From assembly GCF_014764715.1 (NCBI RefSeq), contig NZ_JACXXE010000001.1, positions 558,001 to 622,000 of the forward strand: DNA of 64,000 nt, given 5' to 3'. This document shows, piece by piece, positions 21,149-30,527 of this stretch (positions are counted from its first letter, which is position 1; each line of letters begins with the position of its first letter). Below the pieces are notes generated by a model. The model was not told the origin of the DNA, made no database searches, and saw only the letters and a program-made list of their open reading frames with translations. A program made the position numbers and the translations under genes. The stretch is from Bacillus crepusculi (lineage in GTDB: Bacteria > Bacillota > Bacilli > Bacillales > Bacillaceae).

Positions 21149-21371
21149 TTCGATAACCTCCTTGGTCCAAACCTACACAGCTTAGTTAAAACGACTGGGT
21201 GAATATGTGTCTTAAGCATGATGATTGCCAGCCGAATATGTATTATAGAAACATTCAAATCAACAGAATTGCTTGAATGATCAATAAAAATAGTATTAGT
21301 ATAAACTTCTAATAAAAGACCTGGTTTGTCAAGAGATAAACCTCTAACTTATAAAAGTTTTCTAAAATTTC

Positions 21372-22049
21372 TTACTGTTTTTCCACGCGGTCTGCTGCGT
21401 CTAAAATTTTCCCTGCCACCTCTTGAATGGAAAGGGAAGTTGTGTCAATTTCAATCGCGTCATCAGCCTTCTTCAGCGGTGATACTTCGCGCTCTGAATC
21501 AAGCTTGTCACGTCTTGCGATCTCTTCAATCAGTTGATCGTAGTTGACATCATAGCCTTTTTTCTGATTTTCTTCGTAGCGGCGTTTTGCTCTTTCTTCT
21601 ACTGAAGCAAGTAAGAAAATTTTCACTTCGGCATCTGGAAGAACGTGAGTGCCAATGTCTCTTCCGTCCATGACAACGCCGCCCCGTTTGCCAAGTTCTT
21701 GCTGCCGGCGGACCATTTCTTCTCGAACAGCTCTGTGCTTTGCCACAACAGATACTTGGTTGCTCACGCGGTCTGTTCGAATATCCTCTGTGACATCGGT
21801 GTTGTCTAGATGGACTTTTTGACCTTCGTCCGTTGACACAAGTTCAATCACTGTCTTTTTCAGCAGTTCATCAAGTGCCTGTTCATCTTCAAGGTCTACC
21901 CCTTGATCGAGTGCCGCTAGTGTAATCGCGCGGTACATCGCACCTGTATCGATATAAATATATGATTTTTTTGCTGCAACAATTTTTGCCACAGTGCTTT
22001 TTCCTGCTGCTGCAGGACCGTCAATTGCGATAGATAATTTCTTTTTCAT
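21372..22049 (-). CDS. cmk: Cytidylate kinase
   Basis: The 225-aa kinase phosphorylates CMP and dCMP. The N-terminal P-loop [13 protein letters not shown] lies at residues 6-18; the GTMYR-like acceptor region is DTGAMYRA and the lid arginines are in GRDIGTHV and RRYEEN. The ATG at 22049 gives [10 protein letters not shown], matching relatives. A longer open frame upstream has no support. The 223-nt gap to rpsA has no gene and only weak promoter candidates. Confidence 0.96.
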   Translation of the reverse strand: MKKKLSIAIDGPAAAGKSTVAKIVAAKKSYIYIDTGAMYRAITLAALDQGVDLEDEQALDELLKKTVIELVSTDEGQKVHLDNTDVTEDIRTDRVSNQVSVVAKHRAVREEMVRRQQELGKRGGVVMDGRDIGTHVLPDAEVKIFLLASVEERAKRRYEENQKKGYDVNYDQLIEEIARRDKLDSEREVSPLKKADDAIEIDTTSLSIQEVAGKILDAADRVEKQ

Positions 22050-22120
22050 AATACCTCTCCTTGATTGAATCTCCCTTATGAATTGTAACACGATCACCGC
22101 TCAAACGGGGGAATTTTCTA

Positions 22121-22303
22121 TCAATCCTTCTGCTTAAACGTCTCAATCCAATCTTCAATACTCATGTTATTTACACCCTCGTATTGCACGACTTTTGACA
22201 AAAACAGTTCTCCTTTCGTCAAATGAAGTGTGATCTGAACGGCTAATAACAGAACAAGCTGAACCAGCAATGCTTTAAATAACCATCTTTCCACTGTTTT
22301 CAT
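22121..22303 (-). CDS. ypfB: Small membrane protein YpfB (DUF5359 type)
   Basis: A 60-aa protein with one membrane span (about residues 9-29) and a C-terminal segment KVVQYEGVNNMSIEDWIETF. It is conserved between motI and cmk in Bacillus; the function is unknown. The ATG at 22303 has GGAGG eight bases upstream, and that site lies in the 3' arm of a strong hairpin, so translation may depend on RNA structure or processing. Confidence 0.82.
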   Translation of the reverse strand: MKTVERWLFKALLVQLVLLLAVQITLHLTKGELFLSKVVQYEGVNNMSIEDWIETFKQKD

Positions 22304-22305
22304 AC

Positions 22306-22353
22306 AAAAAGCCTCCACGCTAGATTCTTTCTCCTCTAGTATGGAAGCTTTTT
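22306..22353 (-). terminator. Terminator-like hairpin between motI and ypfB
   Basis: Long arms (AAAAAGCTTCCATACTAGA and TCTAGCGTGGAGGCTTTTT) pair with a single mismatched step and end in T residues on the minus strand. The 3' arm contains the ypfB ribosome-binding site. Confidence 0.7.
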
Positions 22354-22366
22354 ACACCCTTTATTC

Positions 22367-23014
22367 TTATGCTTTTTTTACACGTGTTAAAAGCTGCTGT
22401 TGAAAGCAGTATTTCATGATGTGCTGCTGATTGTCATTCGTGATTTCAGAAAACTCCATGATCGCTTTTGTTTTGCCAGTCTGTTCATCTTGATATACCC
22501 GATTCATTTCTGCAACCGCTTTAATTTTCACGGGTTCTTTCAGTGGTAGTTCAAATTCTGTGATCACTTCTCCATAGTCTTTGAGCGAGACGCCCTCCGG
22601 AACAGCAATTGCTACGCCGCCAGCACTCATATTAACGATAAAAGTGTCAAAGGCCTCTTCATCAGGTTGTGTGATGGTGGCTTTCACCATCGTATCCACT
22701 CGAAGGTATTCTCTCCGCTGAAGCCGTATCATCTCTTCTTTTGGCGGAATTGAAATCACTATCATCGGAATATCTTCTTTTCTTTTTCCGATGACTTCGC
22801 TTGCACATTTGTATGGAATTTGATTTTCATCGAAAAAGAAGACGGTGATTTCTGTTTGCTGGTTTAAATAGATGGTGCGCCCCGTCTCTTTATCAGCTGG
22901 ATAATTAATGCAAATATCATCGTTATTATTTTCCAAAACTTTCGATTTTGCTGTTTTCACTTCTTTGTTCTCATTGACATACTCAATTGTGATTGCATCC
23001 CCTATTTGTAACAT
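22367..23014 (-). CDS. motI: PilZ-domain c-di-GMP receptor MotI (YpfA/DgrA)
   Basis: A 215-aa cytoplasmic protein with an N-terminal YcgR-like domain and a C-terminal PilZ domain. The c-di-GMP-binding signatures are RREYLR near residues 99-104 and NMSAGGVAI near 128-136. In B. subtilis MotI, when bound to c-di-GMP, acts as a clutch on the flagellar motor. It stands as its own unit between ypeB and ypfB. Confidence 0.9.
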   Translation of the reverse strand: MLQIGDAITIEYVNENKEVKTAKSKVLENNNDDICINYPADKETGRTIYLNQQTEITVFFFDENQIPYKCASEVIGKRKEDIPMIVISIPPKEEMIRLQRREYLRVDTMVKATITQPDEEAFDTFIVNMSAGGVAIAVPEGVSLKDYGEVITEFELPLKEPVKIKAVAEMNRVYQDEQTGKTKAIMEFSEITNDNQQHIMKYCFQQQLLTRVKKA

Positions 23015-23074
23015 TCCTCATCACTCTTTTCATCTGTGAAATCGTATCCTCTCCTATATTAAACCATGTATAAA

Positions 23075-23104
23075 ACAAAAGGAAAAGACTTATTAGCCTT
23101 TTCC
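23075..23104 (-). terminator. Intrinsic terminator after ypeB
   Basis: GGAAAAG / CTTTTCC arms with a 10-nt loop are followed by TTTTGTTTT on the minus strand, just past the ypeB stop. Confidence 0.75.
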
Positions 23105-23116
23105 TCGCTTGCTTTT

Positions 23117-24466
23117 CTATAGGTCTTTATATATAGGTTCTGCGTTTTTTAGCTTATCTACTCTTTCTTCTTTTCCAGTATCCGCATTGATAAACATCCG
23201 GTACGTATCATTTTTGATGGTTCCAAGAAACTCATAGCAGAGAACTTCCTCCGACATATCATTTTGAACAATTGCTAAATGTGTATCTTCAATTTTCACA
23301 TGCTTATTCAATGTTTTTTCTGCTTCTTTTTGCGAGATGCTAGGTGCTTTAATATCGCGTTTTTTATGATTCATTAAATAGTCTTTCGCTGAGAACCCAA
23401 CGACCTCTCCATCATCTAATGCGACTTTCATGCGAATACTATCCGGATAAAGTAGCACATTTTTTTGAAGGGGCACATAGGTAAATACACCGATATTATC
23501 AAATTGTGCACTTTCATCTAAATGGAACGTTTCTGTATCAAATCCATTCTTTTTTAAGAAGCTTAATGCTTTTTCAGACGCTTCATTTAAGCTGATTTTC
23601 TGTTTTTTGACGTTTCGATTTTGAAGAAGGTAGACAGGATGTCCTCCTTTTTCAGTCAAGTCTAAATAAAAGTTCGCTTTGCTATCTGGATCGGACATCG
23701 ATAAGCTGTACACATCTCGATTTGTTTTACTTCCGCTTTTTCGCACCTTAAAATCTTGATTATGGTCAGGCGCGAATTTCTGCGCAATGCGAATCGCTTC
23801 TTTTTTTGAAATCTTTTCACCTTTTAAATGACTGTAGCCTTGTGTTTCTTTTTCTGATGATACATTTGTAGGACCGAGATCGACATCCGCAAATGCATCT
23901 GCATTTTTCTCTACTGTTTTCAAACCGTCGATGATGGTGTTGTCGTTCTTTCGATCGCCATCAGCCAGCGCCATTTCAACATCCATCCATTTTAAATTTT
24001 TGTTGAGTACAAGATGCTGCACTTGTCTAAGCTCGTTTTGGATATCTGCCGCTTGATCATATAAAGCAGTAATGGTTTTATGGGTATCTTTGTTTAACGG
24101 TTCATCTGATAACGATTTAACTGATGATTTGTAGCTAAAGTCCCCGACATTCGCTAGAAATTCTTCCGTTTTGTTAAAAGGCATCAATGTGAGCGGGAGC
24201 TGACTGACATTGTTATGCGCTTCTGATGACATTCTCCATACATCTGCAAGTGCTGGTGAGATTGATGTTTGGCTGTTCATCGCAAGTGTTGCTCCGAGTT
24301 TGTCGTGCAGCTGATCGACTTGATACGTTAAATCGTGAAAGGCCCTTTGATAATTGTTCTCTGCATGAAGCAGCACCGCGTCTTTTTCTTGATGCTCCTT
24401 ATAGCCCCAGTAACCTGTTGAGATGACAGCAATTCCTAAAATAGCAATCAATATTCCTCTGATCAT
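23117..24466 (-). CDS. ypeB: Germination protein YpeB
   Basis: A 449-aa protein with an N-terminal membrane anchor (about residues 4-22) and PepSY-type repeats in the C-terminal half (KKEAIRIAQKFA, NEASEKALSFLKK, KEAEKTLNKHV). In B. subtilis YpeB is required for SleB to accumulate and stay inactive in the dormant spore, and is cleaved during germination. It follows sleB by only 16 nt, the conserved bicistronic arrangement. Confidence 0.93.
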   Translation of the reverse strand: MIRGILIAILGIAVISTGYWGYKEHQEKDAVLLHAENNYQRAFHDLTYQVDQLHDKLGATLAMNSQTSISPALADVWRMSSEAHNNVSQLPLTLMPFNKTEEFLANVGDFSYKSSVKSLSDEPLNKDTHKTITALYDQAADIQNELRQVQHLVLNKNLKWMDVEMALADGDRKNDNTIIDGLKTVEKNADAFADVDLGPTNVSSEKETQGYSHLKGEKISKKEAIRIAQKFAPDHNQDFKVRKSGSKTNRDVYSLSMSDPDSKANFYLDLTEKGGHPVYLLQNRNVKKQKISLNEASEKALSFLKKNGFDTETFHLDESAQFDNIGVFTYVPLQKNVLLYPDSIRMKVALDDGEVVGFSAKDYLMNHKKRDIKAPSISQKEAEKTLNKHVKIEDTHLAIVQNDMSEEVLCYEFLGTIKNDTYRMFINADTGKEERVDKLKNAEPIYKDL

Positions 24467-24482
24467 TTATTTACACCTCTTT

Positions 24483-25394
24483 TTATTCACAGAAAATATG
24501 TTTCCCGATTCGTTTAATTTGTGGTCTTCCCCAAATCCATGGGCTTGTTGCTGTATCAGGATTAAAGTAATAAATGGCGCTCTCAGATGGGTCCCAGCCA
24601 TTGATTGCATCAAACACAGCCTTTTTTGCCGTTTCATCTGGCGTCATATAAAATTGTCCATCTGCTACAGCTGTAAACGCGAGTGGTTCAAAAATGACAC
24701 CCGCGATCGTATTTGGAAATGTTGGGTTGTTCAGACGGTTTAAGATGACAGCAGCAATGGCCACCTGTCCTTCATACGGCTCACCTCTTGCTTCACTATA
24801 AACTGCTTGTGACAAGAGCTGAATGTCATTGCTAGAGAAACCACCTGGCATGTTCGCAGCCGTTTGCTTCGGCGTTTGATTTGCTTGCTGATTGCCTGAC
24901 TGTTTTCCAGACTGCCCAGCTGACCCGCTTTGGCTTTTTTGATTCTGTTTTGCACCTTGCGCGGTCTTTTTTTGTGTGTTTCTTTGCCCAGGAGCCTTTG
25001 TTTGCTGATCAAGAGGCTTCCCGCCATAATGGGTGAATTGATTCCCTTTTTGCAGCTGCTGCTGTACAAACTCTTTATAGTATTTCGTCTTTTGAACTAA
25101 TAGGCTTTTTGTTTTTGCACCTACGAGTCCATCGACATTTTTTACACCAAATTGGCTTTGAAAGTTACGAACGGCCCAGTACGTACCCCAGCCGTACACT
25201 CCATCAATTTTGCCATTGTAAAAGCCATTGTATTGGAGCCTTGCTTGCAGCTCGACTACATCTTCTCCTGTTGCTCCTCGCTGAATGACTTGATTGGTGA
25301 AGGCTTCACTTTTTTCAGCTGTCATCATTGAAGATGCGAGTAGAACAATTGAGAAGATAAGAACGATTTGTTTCATGAAACGAGCTTTGTCCAT
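24483..25394 (-). CDS. sleB: Spore cortex-lytic enzyme SleB
   Basis: This 303-aa lytic transglycosylase degrades the cortex during germination. It has a signal peptide ending near SEAFT (residue 30), a peptidoglycan-binding domain (about residues 38-95), a low-complexity Gln/Lys/Gly/Ser linker and a C-terminal Hydrolase_2 domain. The catalytic-glutamate segment LLSQAVYSEARGEPYEGQV starts near residue 190. The ATG at 25394 has GGAGG upstream; the 77-codon open extension before it has no signal-peptide logic. The partner ypeB follows. Confidence 0.94.
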   Translation of the reverse strand: MDKARFMKQIVLIFSIVLLASSMMTAEKSEAFTNQVIQRGATGEDVVELQARLQYNGFYNGKIDGVYGWGTYWAVRNFQSQFGVKNVDGLVGAKTKSLLVQKTKYYKEFVQQQLQKGNQFTHYGGKPLDQQTKAPGQRNTQKKTAQGAKQNQKSQSGSAGQSGKQSGNQQANQTPKQTAANMPGGFSSNDIQLLSQAVYSEARGEPYEGQVAIAAVILNRLNNPTFPNTIAGVIFEPLAFTAVADGQFYMTPDETAKKAVFDAINGWDPSESAIYYFNPDTATSPWIWGRPQIKRIGKHIFCE

Positions 25395-25487
25395 ATTTGA
25401 TCCTCCTGTACTTTTGATGTTTGAATATATGTTTCTTCCGATCCCTATTTTTATACATTCATCACAGGAGGGAATTGGATGGAAAAG

Positions 25488-25524
25488 ACAAAAAAAACGC
25501 CCTATGCACTGATAGGACGTTTTC
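25488..25524 (-). terminator. Intrinsic terminator after prsW
   Basis: AACGTCCTAT / ATAGGGCGTT arms (one G-U pair) are followed by eight T on the minus strand, directly past the prsW stop. Confidence 0.85.
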
Positions 25525-25528
25525 CAAA

Positions 25529-26185
25529 TTAAATTTGCACCATTTTCACCGCACGGGCTTTTTTTGCTTTTCTCAGACCAAACCACCATAAAAACATCAT
25601 AAACGGCAGCATCATATATCCCCAATTTTTCATCCCAAGAAGAATGTAATCATATAAGCCGTGAAAAATCACAGGGAGGGTTAAAGAAAGGATCAGCCAT
25701 TTGCGCTGCTCTTTTTTATCAGAGAAACGAGCTTTGCCGATATAAAATCCCATCACAACACCAAACAAAGCGTGACTTGATACGGGTAATAAGGCGCGTG
25801 TAAATGCATATTCTACCCCATGACCGACTAAGTAAAGAATATTTTCAAGTGTCGCAAATCCGAGCGAAACACTTATCCCATACACAATCCCATCATAATG
25901 TTCATCAAACTGGGCATGCGCATAGACGCTGACCATTAAAATAAACCATTTTAATGATTCCTCTAAAAAGCCCGACGTCACAAATGAAATCAAGATAGGG
26001 TTCGTTGCGATATGTTCCTCTTGAAGGACATATTGTATAAACATGGTTGGAAACACAAGAATGACACCTAGCATAAAAGATCTGATGACCATGTGAACCG
26101 GCTCATTGTCGTACTGATCTTTCAAATAAAAATAACTTAAAAGTGCGATGCCGGGAGCTAAACCTGCTGAGATGATTGCGATCAT
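25529..26185 (-). CDS. prsW: Site-1 protease PrsW
   Basis: A 218-aa polytopic membrane protease. Conserved features are the acidic pair in [13 protein letters not shown] (about residues 72-84), [10 protein letters not shown] and the histidine segments [11 protein letters not shown] and FHGLYDYIL. In B. subtilis PrsW starts cleavage of the anti-sigma factor RsiW in response to antimicrobial peptides and envelope stress, activating SigW. Its length equals the B. subtilis protein. Confidence 0.93.
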   Translation of the reverse strand: MIAIISAGLAPGIALLSYFYLKDQYDNEPVHMVIRSFMLGVILVFPTMFIQYVLQEEHIATNPILISFVTSGFLEESLKWFILMVSVYAHAQFDEHYDGIVYGISVSLGFATLENILYLVGHGVEYAFTRALLPVSSHALFGVVMGFYIGKARFSDKKEQRKWLILSLTLPVIFHGLYDYILLGMKNWGYMMLPFMMFLWWFGLRKAKKARAVKMVQI

Positions 26186-26300
26186 AATCAGACCTCTTTC
26201 CCTACATTATCCTTCATTATCGTACCATGATTTACCCCTTTTTTATATGATCCGAGACCATTTTCCTTAAAATATTTTTCTATATAATCCCATTTGATAT

Positions 26301-26340
26301 AAAAAAGAACTGAATCCCTTTGAAGGATCCAGTTCTTTTT
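26301..26340 (-). terminator. Intrinsic terminator after ypdA
   Basis: AAAGAACTGGATCC / GGGATTCAGTTCTTT arms are followed by T residues on the minus strand, at the ypdA stop. Confidence 0.85.
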
Positions 26341-27311
26341 TAGCCGTTGATTCTTTTGTTGATTTCTTCTGCAATCAGCCCTCCATGAAATCTTCCATTT
26401 TCAATGAAAATTTCATTGGCATTGTTTCCAGCTGCAATGACCCCTGCAATGAAAATACCCTCTACGTTTGTTTCCATCGTCTGTTCATTAAAGGCTGGTC
26501 GCCCTGATTCTTGATCAATCATTACACCCATTTTTTCTAAGAAAGAATGATCAGGATGATAGCCTGTCATGGCAAATACAAAATCGCTTTTCACTCGATC
26601 CATTTGATTTTGCTGGTTTGTAAACAGCACCTCATCTTTAGTGATTTCTTTCACCTGCGCCCCGAATTCCATTCGAATGGTTCCATTACGGACAAGGGCT
26701 TCAAACTCTGGTAAAATCCAAGGTTTGATGCTAGACGAATATTCAGTTCCTCTATATAACACCGTCACTCTGCTCCCGCATTTTACTAATTCTAGCGCGG
26801 CATCGACACTGGAGTTCTTTCCGCCGATAACTGTTACATCTTTATCAAAGTATGGGTGCCCTTCTTTAAAATAATGATACACATGAGGCAGGTCTTCCCC
26901 TTTGACATTCATGTAGTTTGGATGATCATAGTAGCCAGTGGCAATGACGACGTAGTCACAGGAATAATCATCTTTTGATGTGCTCACGGTAAAACGACCA
27001 TCTTTTTTCGTCACAGCGTTTACTTTTTCAAAGGCATGCACACGCAGGCTTTTTCTTCTGACCACTTCTCGGTAATAGGAAAGTGCCTGAATACGAACTG
27101 GCTTCCGGTTTTCAGTAATAAAAGCGACATCACCGATCTCAAGCTTTTCACTTGTACTAAAAAAGGTTTGGTGTGTTGGGTAATGATATATACTGTTGAC
27201 CACATTCCCCTTTTCAATCACAAGTGCATCGATCCCGATTTGCTTGAATGCGATGGCAGCTGATAACCCGCACGGGCCGCCTCCTATTATGATCGCTTTT
27301 TCTTGTTTCAT
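26340..27311 (-). CDS. ypdA: Bacillithiol disulfide reductase YpdA (Bdr)
   Basis: A 323-aa FAD/NADPH oxidoreductase of the thioredoxin-reductase superfamily. The FAD motif IIGGGPCGLSAAIA is at residues 8-21 and the NAD(P)H motif VIGGKNSSVDAALELV near 175. The cysteine in GGGPCG is the conserved active residue of the Bdr family, which recycles oxidised bacillithiol. The ATG at 27311 fits a GGAG site; the long open extension upstream runs across the gudB terminator and is rejected. Confidence 0.92.
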   Translation of the reverse strand: MKQEKAIIIGGGPCGLSAAIAFKQIGIDALVIEKGNVVNSIYHYPTHQTFFSTSEKLEIGDVAFITENRKPVRIQALSYYREVVRRKSLRVHAFEKVNAVTKKDGRFTVSTSKDDYSCDYVVIATGYYDHPNYMNVKGEDLPHVYHYFKEGHPYFDKDVTVIGGKNSSVDAALELVKCGSRVTVLYRGTEYSSSIKPWILPEFEALVRNGTIRMEFGAQVKEITKDEVLFTNQQNQMDRVKSDFVFAMTGYHPDHSFLEKMGVMIDQESGRPAFNEQTMETNVEGIFIAGVIAAGNNANEIFIENGRFHGGLIAEEINKRING

Positions 27312-27378
27312 TTGTTCCACTCCTGTCGTTTCAATGCAATAACAATTGCTGGGCTGATTGATTATTTGTGCCATTACA

Positions 27379-27413
27379 TAAAAAAATCTCCTATATAAGG
27401 ATAGGAGATTTTT
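27379..27413 (-). terminator. Intrinsic terminator after gudB
   Basis: AAAATCTCCTAT / ATAGGAGATTTT, a perfect 12-bp stem, is followed by T residues on the minus strand shortly after gudB. Confidence 0.88.
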
Positions 27414-27435
27414 GAGCGCGATGCAAATAAGCCGC

Positions 27436-28710
27436 TTAAATCCAGCCTCTGAATCGAGAAGCTTCAGCCATTTTACGTACACCGACCATATATGCAGCAA
27501 GACGCATATCAATGCGGCGGTTTTGCGCCATTTCATAAATATTATTAAATGATTTCACCATCATATCTTCTAAACGAGTTTCTACTTCTTCTTCTGTCCA
27601 GTAGAACCCTTGGTTATTCTGAACCCATTCAAAGTAAGAAACAGTGACACCACCCGCACTCGCAAGTACGTCTGGAACAAGGAGTACACCACGATCTGAA
27701 AGAATTTTTGTTCCTTCCAGTGTCGTTGGACCATTTGCTGCTTCTACGACAATTTTGGCTTTAATGTTTGCCGCATTATCTTCTGTAATTTGATTTTCAA
27801 TGGCTGCAGGTACTAAGATATCACAATCCAGTTCAAGCAGCTCTTTGTTTGTAATCGTGTCGTTAAATAATTTAGTGACGGTTCCAAAGCTGTCACGTCG
27901 GTCAAGCAAGTAGTCAATGTCTAGACCCTCTTCATCGTATAATCCGCCGTAGGCATCTGAAATCCCTACAATTTTTGCTCCGGCATCATACATGAATTTA
28001 GCCAAGTAGCTTCCTGCATTTCCGAATCCCTGTACGACAACACGAGCCCCATTAATGTCAATTCCTTTTTTCTTCGCCGCTTCTTTGATGCAGATCGTCA
28101 CACCTTTTGCTGTTGCCGTGTCACGTCCGTGTGATCCTCCAAGAACAATCGGCTTTCCTGTAATAAATCCTGGCGAGTTAAATTCGTCCATTCTAGAATA
28201 TTCATCCATCATCCAAGCCATAATTTGAGAGTTTGTAAACACATCTGGTGCTGGAACATCTTTTGTCGGCCCCACGATTTGACTGATGGCGCGAACATAG
28301 CCGCGGCTTAGTTTTTCAAGCTCTCTAAATGACATTTCTCTTGGATCACAGATAATACCGCCTTTTCCTCCGCCATAAGGAAGATCCACAATACCACATT
28401 TTAAACTCATCCAAATTGAAAGCGCTTTTACTTCTTTTTCAGTTACGTTCGGGTGGAATCGAATTCCGCCTTTTGTCGGACCGACAGCATCATTGTGCTG
28501 CGCGCGGTAACCAGTGAAAATCTTCACCGATCCATCATCCATACGTACTGGAATTTTGACCGTTAATAGACGAATTGGTTCCTTCAGCAATTCATATACT
28601 TCTTGCGGATATCCCAATTTGTCAAGCGCTTTATGTATGACGGTTTGAGTTGACTTTAAAACATCTAGCTTATCTTCTGCGTTATGAGCGGCGTTTTGAT
28701 CGGCTGCCAT
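27436..28710 (-). CDS. gudB: NAD-specific glutamate dehydrogenase GudB
   Basis: A 424-aa hexameric catabolic enzyme that deaminates glutamate to 2-oxoglutarate. Substrate motifs GPTKGGIRFHP and LPYGGGKGGI (catalytic lysine) and the NAD-binding VVQGFGNAG are intact. The segment TEKEVKALSIW shows a single VKA. The 9-bp duplication giving VKAVKA that inactivates GudB in B. subtilis 168 is absent, so this should be a working enzyme. Confidence 0.96.
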   Translation of the reverse strand: MAADQNAAHNAEDKLDVLKSTQTVIHKALDKLGYPQEVYELLKEPIRLLTVKIPVRMDDGSVKIFTGYRAQHNDAVGPTKGGIRFHPNVTEKEVKALSIWMSLKCGIVDLPYGGGKGGIICDPREMSFRELEKLSRGYVRAISQIVGPTKDVPAPDVFTNSQIMAWMMDEYSRMDEFNSPGFITGKPIVLGGSHGRDTATAKGVTICIKEAAKKKGIDINGARVVVQGFGNAGSYLAKFMYDAGAKIVGISDAYGGLYDEEGLDIDYLLDRRDSFGTVTKLFNDTITNKELLELDCDILVPAAIENQITEDNAANIKAKIVVEAANGPTTLEGTKILSDRGVLLVPDVLASAGGVTVSYFEWVQNNQGFYWTEEEVETRLEDMMVKSFNNIYEMAQNRRIDMRLAAYMVGVRKMAEASRFRGWI

Positions 28711-28852
28711 TAAAATAAACCCCCTAGAAATCTTTCATGATCTACTGCTCCCTTTCAAGCAATAGTATACACCTTCGTACTGGTAAAGCAAAGGTAAAAA
28801 ACGTTTTTTATCAAAATAAAATATCAGCGTTTATAAATATAAAAAAGGATAT

Positions 28853-28886
28853 AAAAAAATACTGTTGTTTCCTCACAACAGTATTA
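28853..28886 (-). terminator. Intrinsic terminator after mecB
   Basis: AATACTGTTGT / ACAACAGTATT arms are followed by seven T on the minus strand, just beyond the mecB stop. Confidence 0.85.
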
Positions 28887-28906
28887 AATATAATAGAAAA
28901 AAATGA

Positions 28907-29488
28907 TTAAAAATACATCTGAATCGTTTTCACTGCATCTTCTTGCATAATCACTTTTCCATACTCTTTTAACCGGTGAATGGTTAATGTTGTAGGAGAA
29001 CCAAACTCCGCTAAAATGGAAATAACCGTATCAGCAGACAGTTCTTCAACATCATCTAGGCTGAGAAAATATTGTCCTTCATAATGGTAAACTGTACCCC
29101 CTAAAAGTCCAATACGACTTAAACTATGGGACAGTTGAATCACATCTTCAAACGAGGCAAATTGATAGAGCACATGCTTGCTCTCGTCGAGCTTGACTTG
29201 CATCTCAATGTAATCTTCATCAAACTCATCATCAGCATCATCTTCCTGCTGACTCTTTGTGACAATGACGACCATCCCCTGCGCCTGAAGAGAAAATACT
29301 TCAACAGCAATCGGTCCATTCGCTTCAAAACCGAGCTCCTGATTCGCTTCATTCATCATGTCTTTAAACAGCTGATGAACTTTGAACGAATCTTTCCAAA
29401 GGTCTTCTTTCGTAAGACCCCGGTCTGTGAGGTCATCTAGTGTGAGAAAAATTTTGATTTTATTATAATTCAGACGCTCCAGTCGCAT
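28907..29488 (-). CDS. mecB: Adaptor protein MecB (YpbH)
   Basis: A 193-aa paralogue of MecA, the adaptor that delivers substrates to ClpCP and promotes ClpC assembly. The N-terminal substrate-binding domain starts MRLERLNYNKIKIFLTLDDL. An acidic linker (DDADDEFDEDY) separates it from the C-terminal ClpC-binding domain. The ATG at 29488 matches relatives and has GGAGG upstream. MecB probably affects competence and sporulation control as in B. subtilis. Confidence 0.92.
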   Translation of the reverse strand: MRLERLNYNKIKIFLTLDDLTDRGLTKEDLWKDSFKVHQLFKDMMNEANQELGFEANGPIAVEVFSLQAQGMVVIVTKSQQEDDADDEFDEDYIEMQVKLDESKHVLYQFASFEDVIQLSHSLSRIGLLGGTVYHYEGQYFLSLDDVEELSADTVISILAEFGSPTTLTIHRLKEYGKVIMQEDAVKTIQMYF

Positions 29489-29652
29489 AACGTTCCCTCC
29501 TGCCTCTTCTAACACACATCATACTGTAGTATATGAGATGATGAGCCATAGGTTCTTAATTTTGTATTCAGTTTACACTGTGTCAAGACGGAAGACAAGC
29601 ATGAAGCAATGCTAACGGTGACTTTTATGGAAAATATTGAGGGTGCATCAAG

Positions 29653-30444
29653 TTAACGCATGTTTAGAGGCATTAAATAGATCAAATGGGTTTCTGGTTC
29701 TGCCCCAAGACGCATAGGAATCTTCGTTGTTCCATAACCATTACTAATCAGAAAGAATGCGCCTTTGACCTGACCTGTTCTTCCTTTTTCATACGGACCA
29801 AATTTCCCGATACGGATCTGCCCTCCGTGGGTATGACCGCTCAGGACAAGGTCGATTCCCTCATCCTCACTCATCATGTGATGTACATCTGGATTATGTG
29901 ATAAGAGAATGTTCACTTCATCTTTGACAAACTCAGGTCGAATAGCTTCATAATCTGCTTTTTCAAGCCGAATATCGTCAATTCCTCCAATTTTGATGGG
30001 CTGACCTTCAAAATCCCACACAGCCGTTTCATTTTGTAATGTGGTGACATTGTAGGCATGAAGGAGCTCTTTTAACTTTTGCTGATGTAGCTCATGATCA
30101 TTATTGCCCCAAACAAAATAAACCGGCGCAATTCTTGATAATCGTTTCACATTTTCTTCTATCCTAGCATAGGGTACACCTTTTTCTGCTAAGTCCCCGC
30201 CGATCATAATCACATCTGGCTTTTCCTGCCTTACTTCTGCTAATAATGTGTCACTAATGAGGCGCCGGTGTGTATCAGAAATAAAGAAAATGACGGCAGG
30301 TCTATCTGATTGAAGTGCTTCTATTGTAAAGTAATGCTTTTTGATGTTGTTTTGTTTTGCTGTTTTCACCATTTTTGCCGTTACACACACACCTGTTGTA
30401 ACAGCCGCAATGGCGGCAGTAAATCCGATGGCATATTTCATCAT
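29653..30444 (-). CDS. ypbG: Metallophosphoesterase YpbG
   Basis: A 263-aa calcineurin-like phosphoesterase with an N-terminal membrane segment (about residues 5-25). Metal-binding motifs appear in order: ISDTHRR, GGDLAEKG, WGNNDHE, LLSHNPDVH and GHTHGGQ, the pattern of YkuE/YpbG proteins. The natural substrate is unknown; related enzymes act on phospholipid-like headgroups or UDP-diacylglucosamine. The ATG at 30444 has AAGGGAG six bases upstream and is preferred over a 20-codon extension. Confidence 0.88.
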   Translation of the reverse strand: MMKYAIGFTAAIAAVTTGVCVTAKMVKTAKQNNIKKHYFTIEALQSDRPAVIFFISDTHRRLISDTLLAEVRQEKPDVIMIGGDLAEKGVPYARIEENVKRLSRIAPVYFVWGNNDHELHQQKLKELLHAYNVTTLQNETAVWDFEGQPIKIGGIDDIRLEKADYEAIRPEFVKDEVNILLSHNPDVHHMMSEDEGIDLVLSGHTHGGQIRIGKFGPYEKGRTGQVKGAFFLISNGYGTTKIPMRLGAEPETHLIYLMPLNMR

Positions 30445-30488
30445 AAATGGCTCCCTTATATGTCTTTCTTTCATAAGACGCTTGAATG

Positions 30489-30520
30489 AAAAAAGACGTT
30501 TCAACTGTTAAACGTCTTTT
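30489..30520 (-). terminator. Intrinsic terminator after ypbF
   Basis: AAAGACGTTT / AAACGTCTTT arms are followed by T residues on the minus strand, between ypbF and ypbG. Confidence 0.85.
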
Positions 30521-30527
30521 GTCTCAT

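Noticed and set aside
25395-25625. 77-codon N-terminal extension of SleB
   Set aside because: It crosses the prsW terminator and destroys the signal peptide logic; the ATG at 25394 has a good GGAGG site.
27312-27536. 75-codon N-terminal extension of YpdA
   Set aside because: It runs through the gudB terminator and into gudB; the FAD-binding fold starts right after the ATG at 27311.
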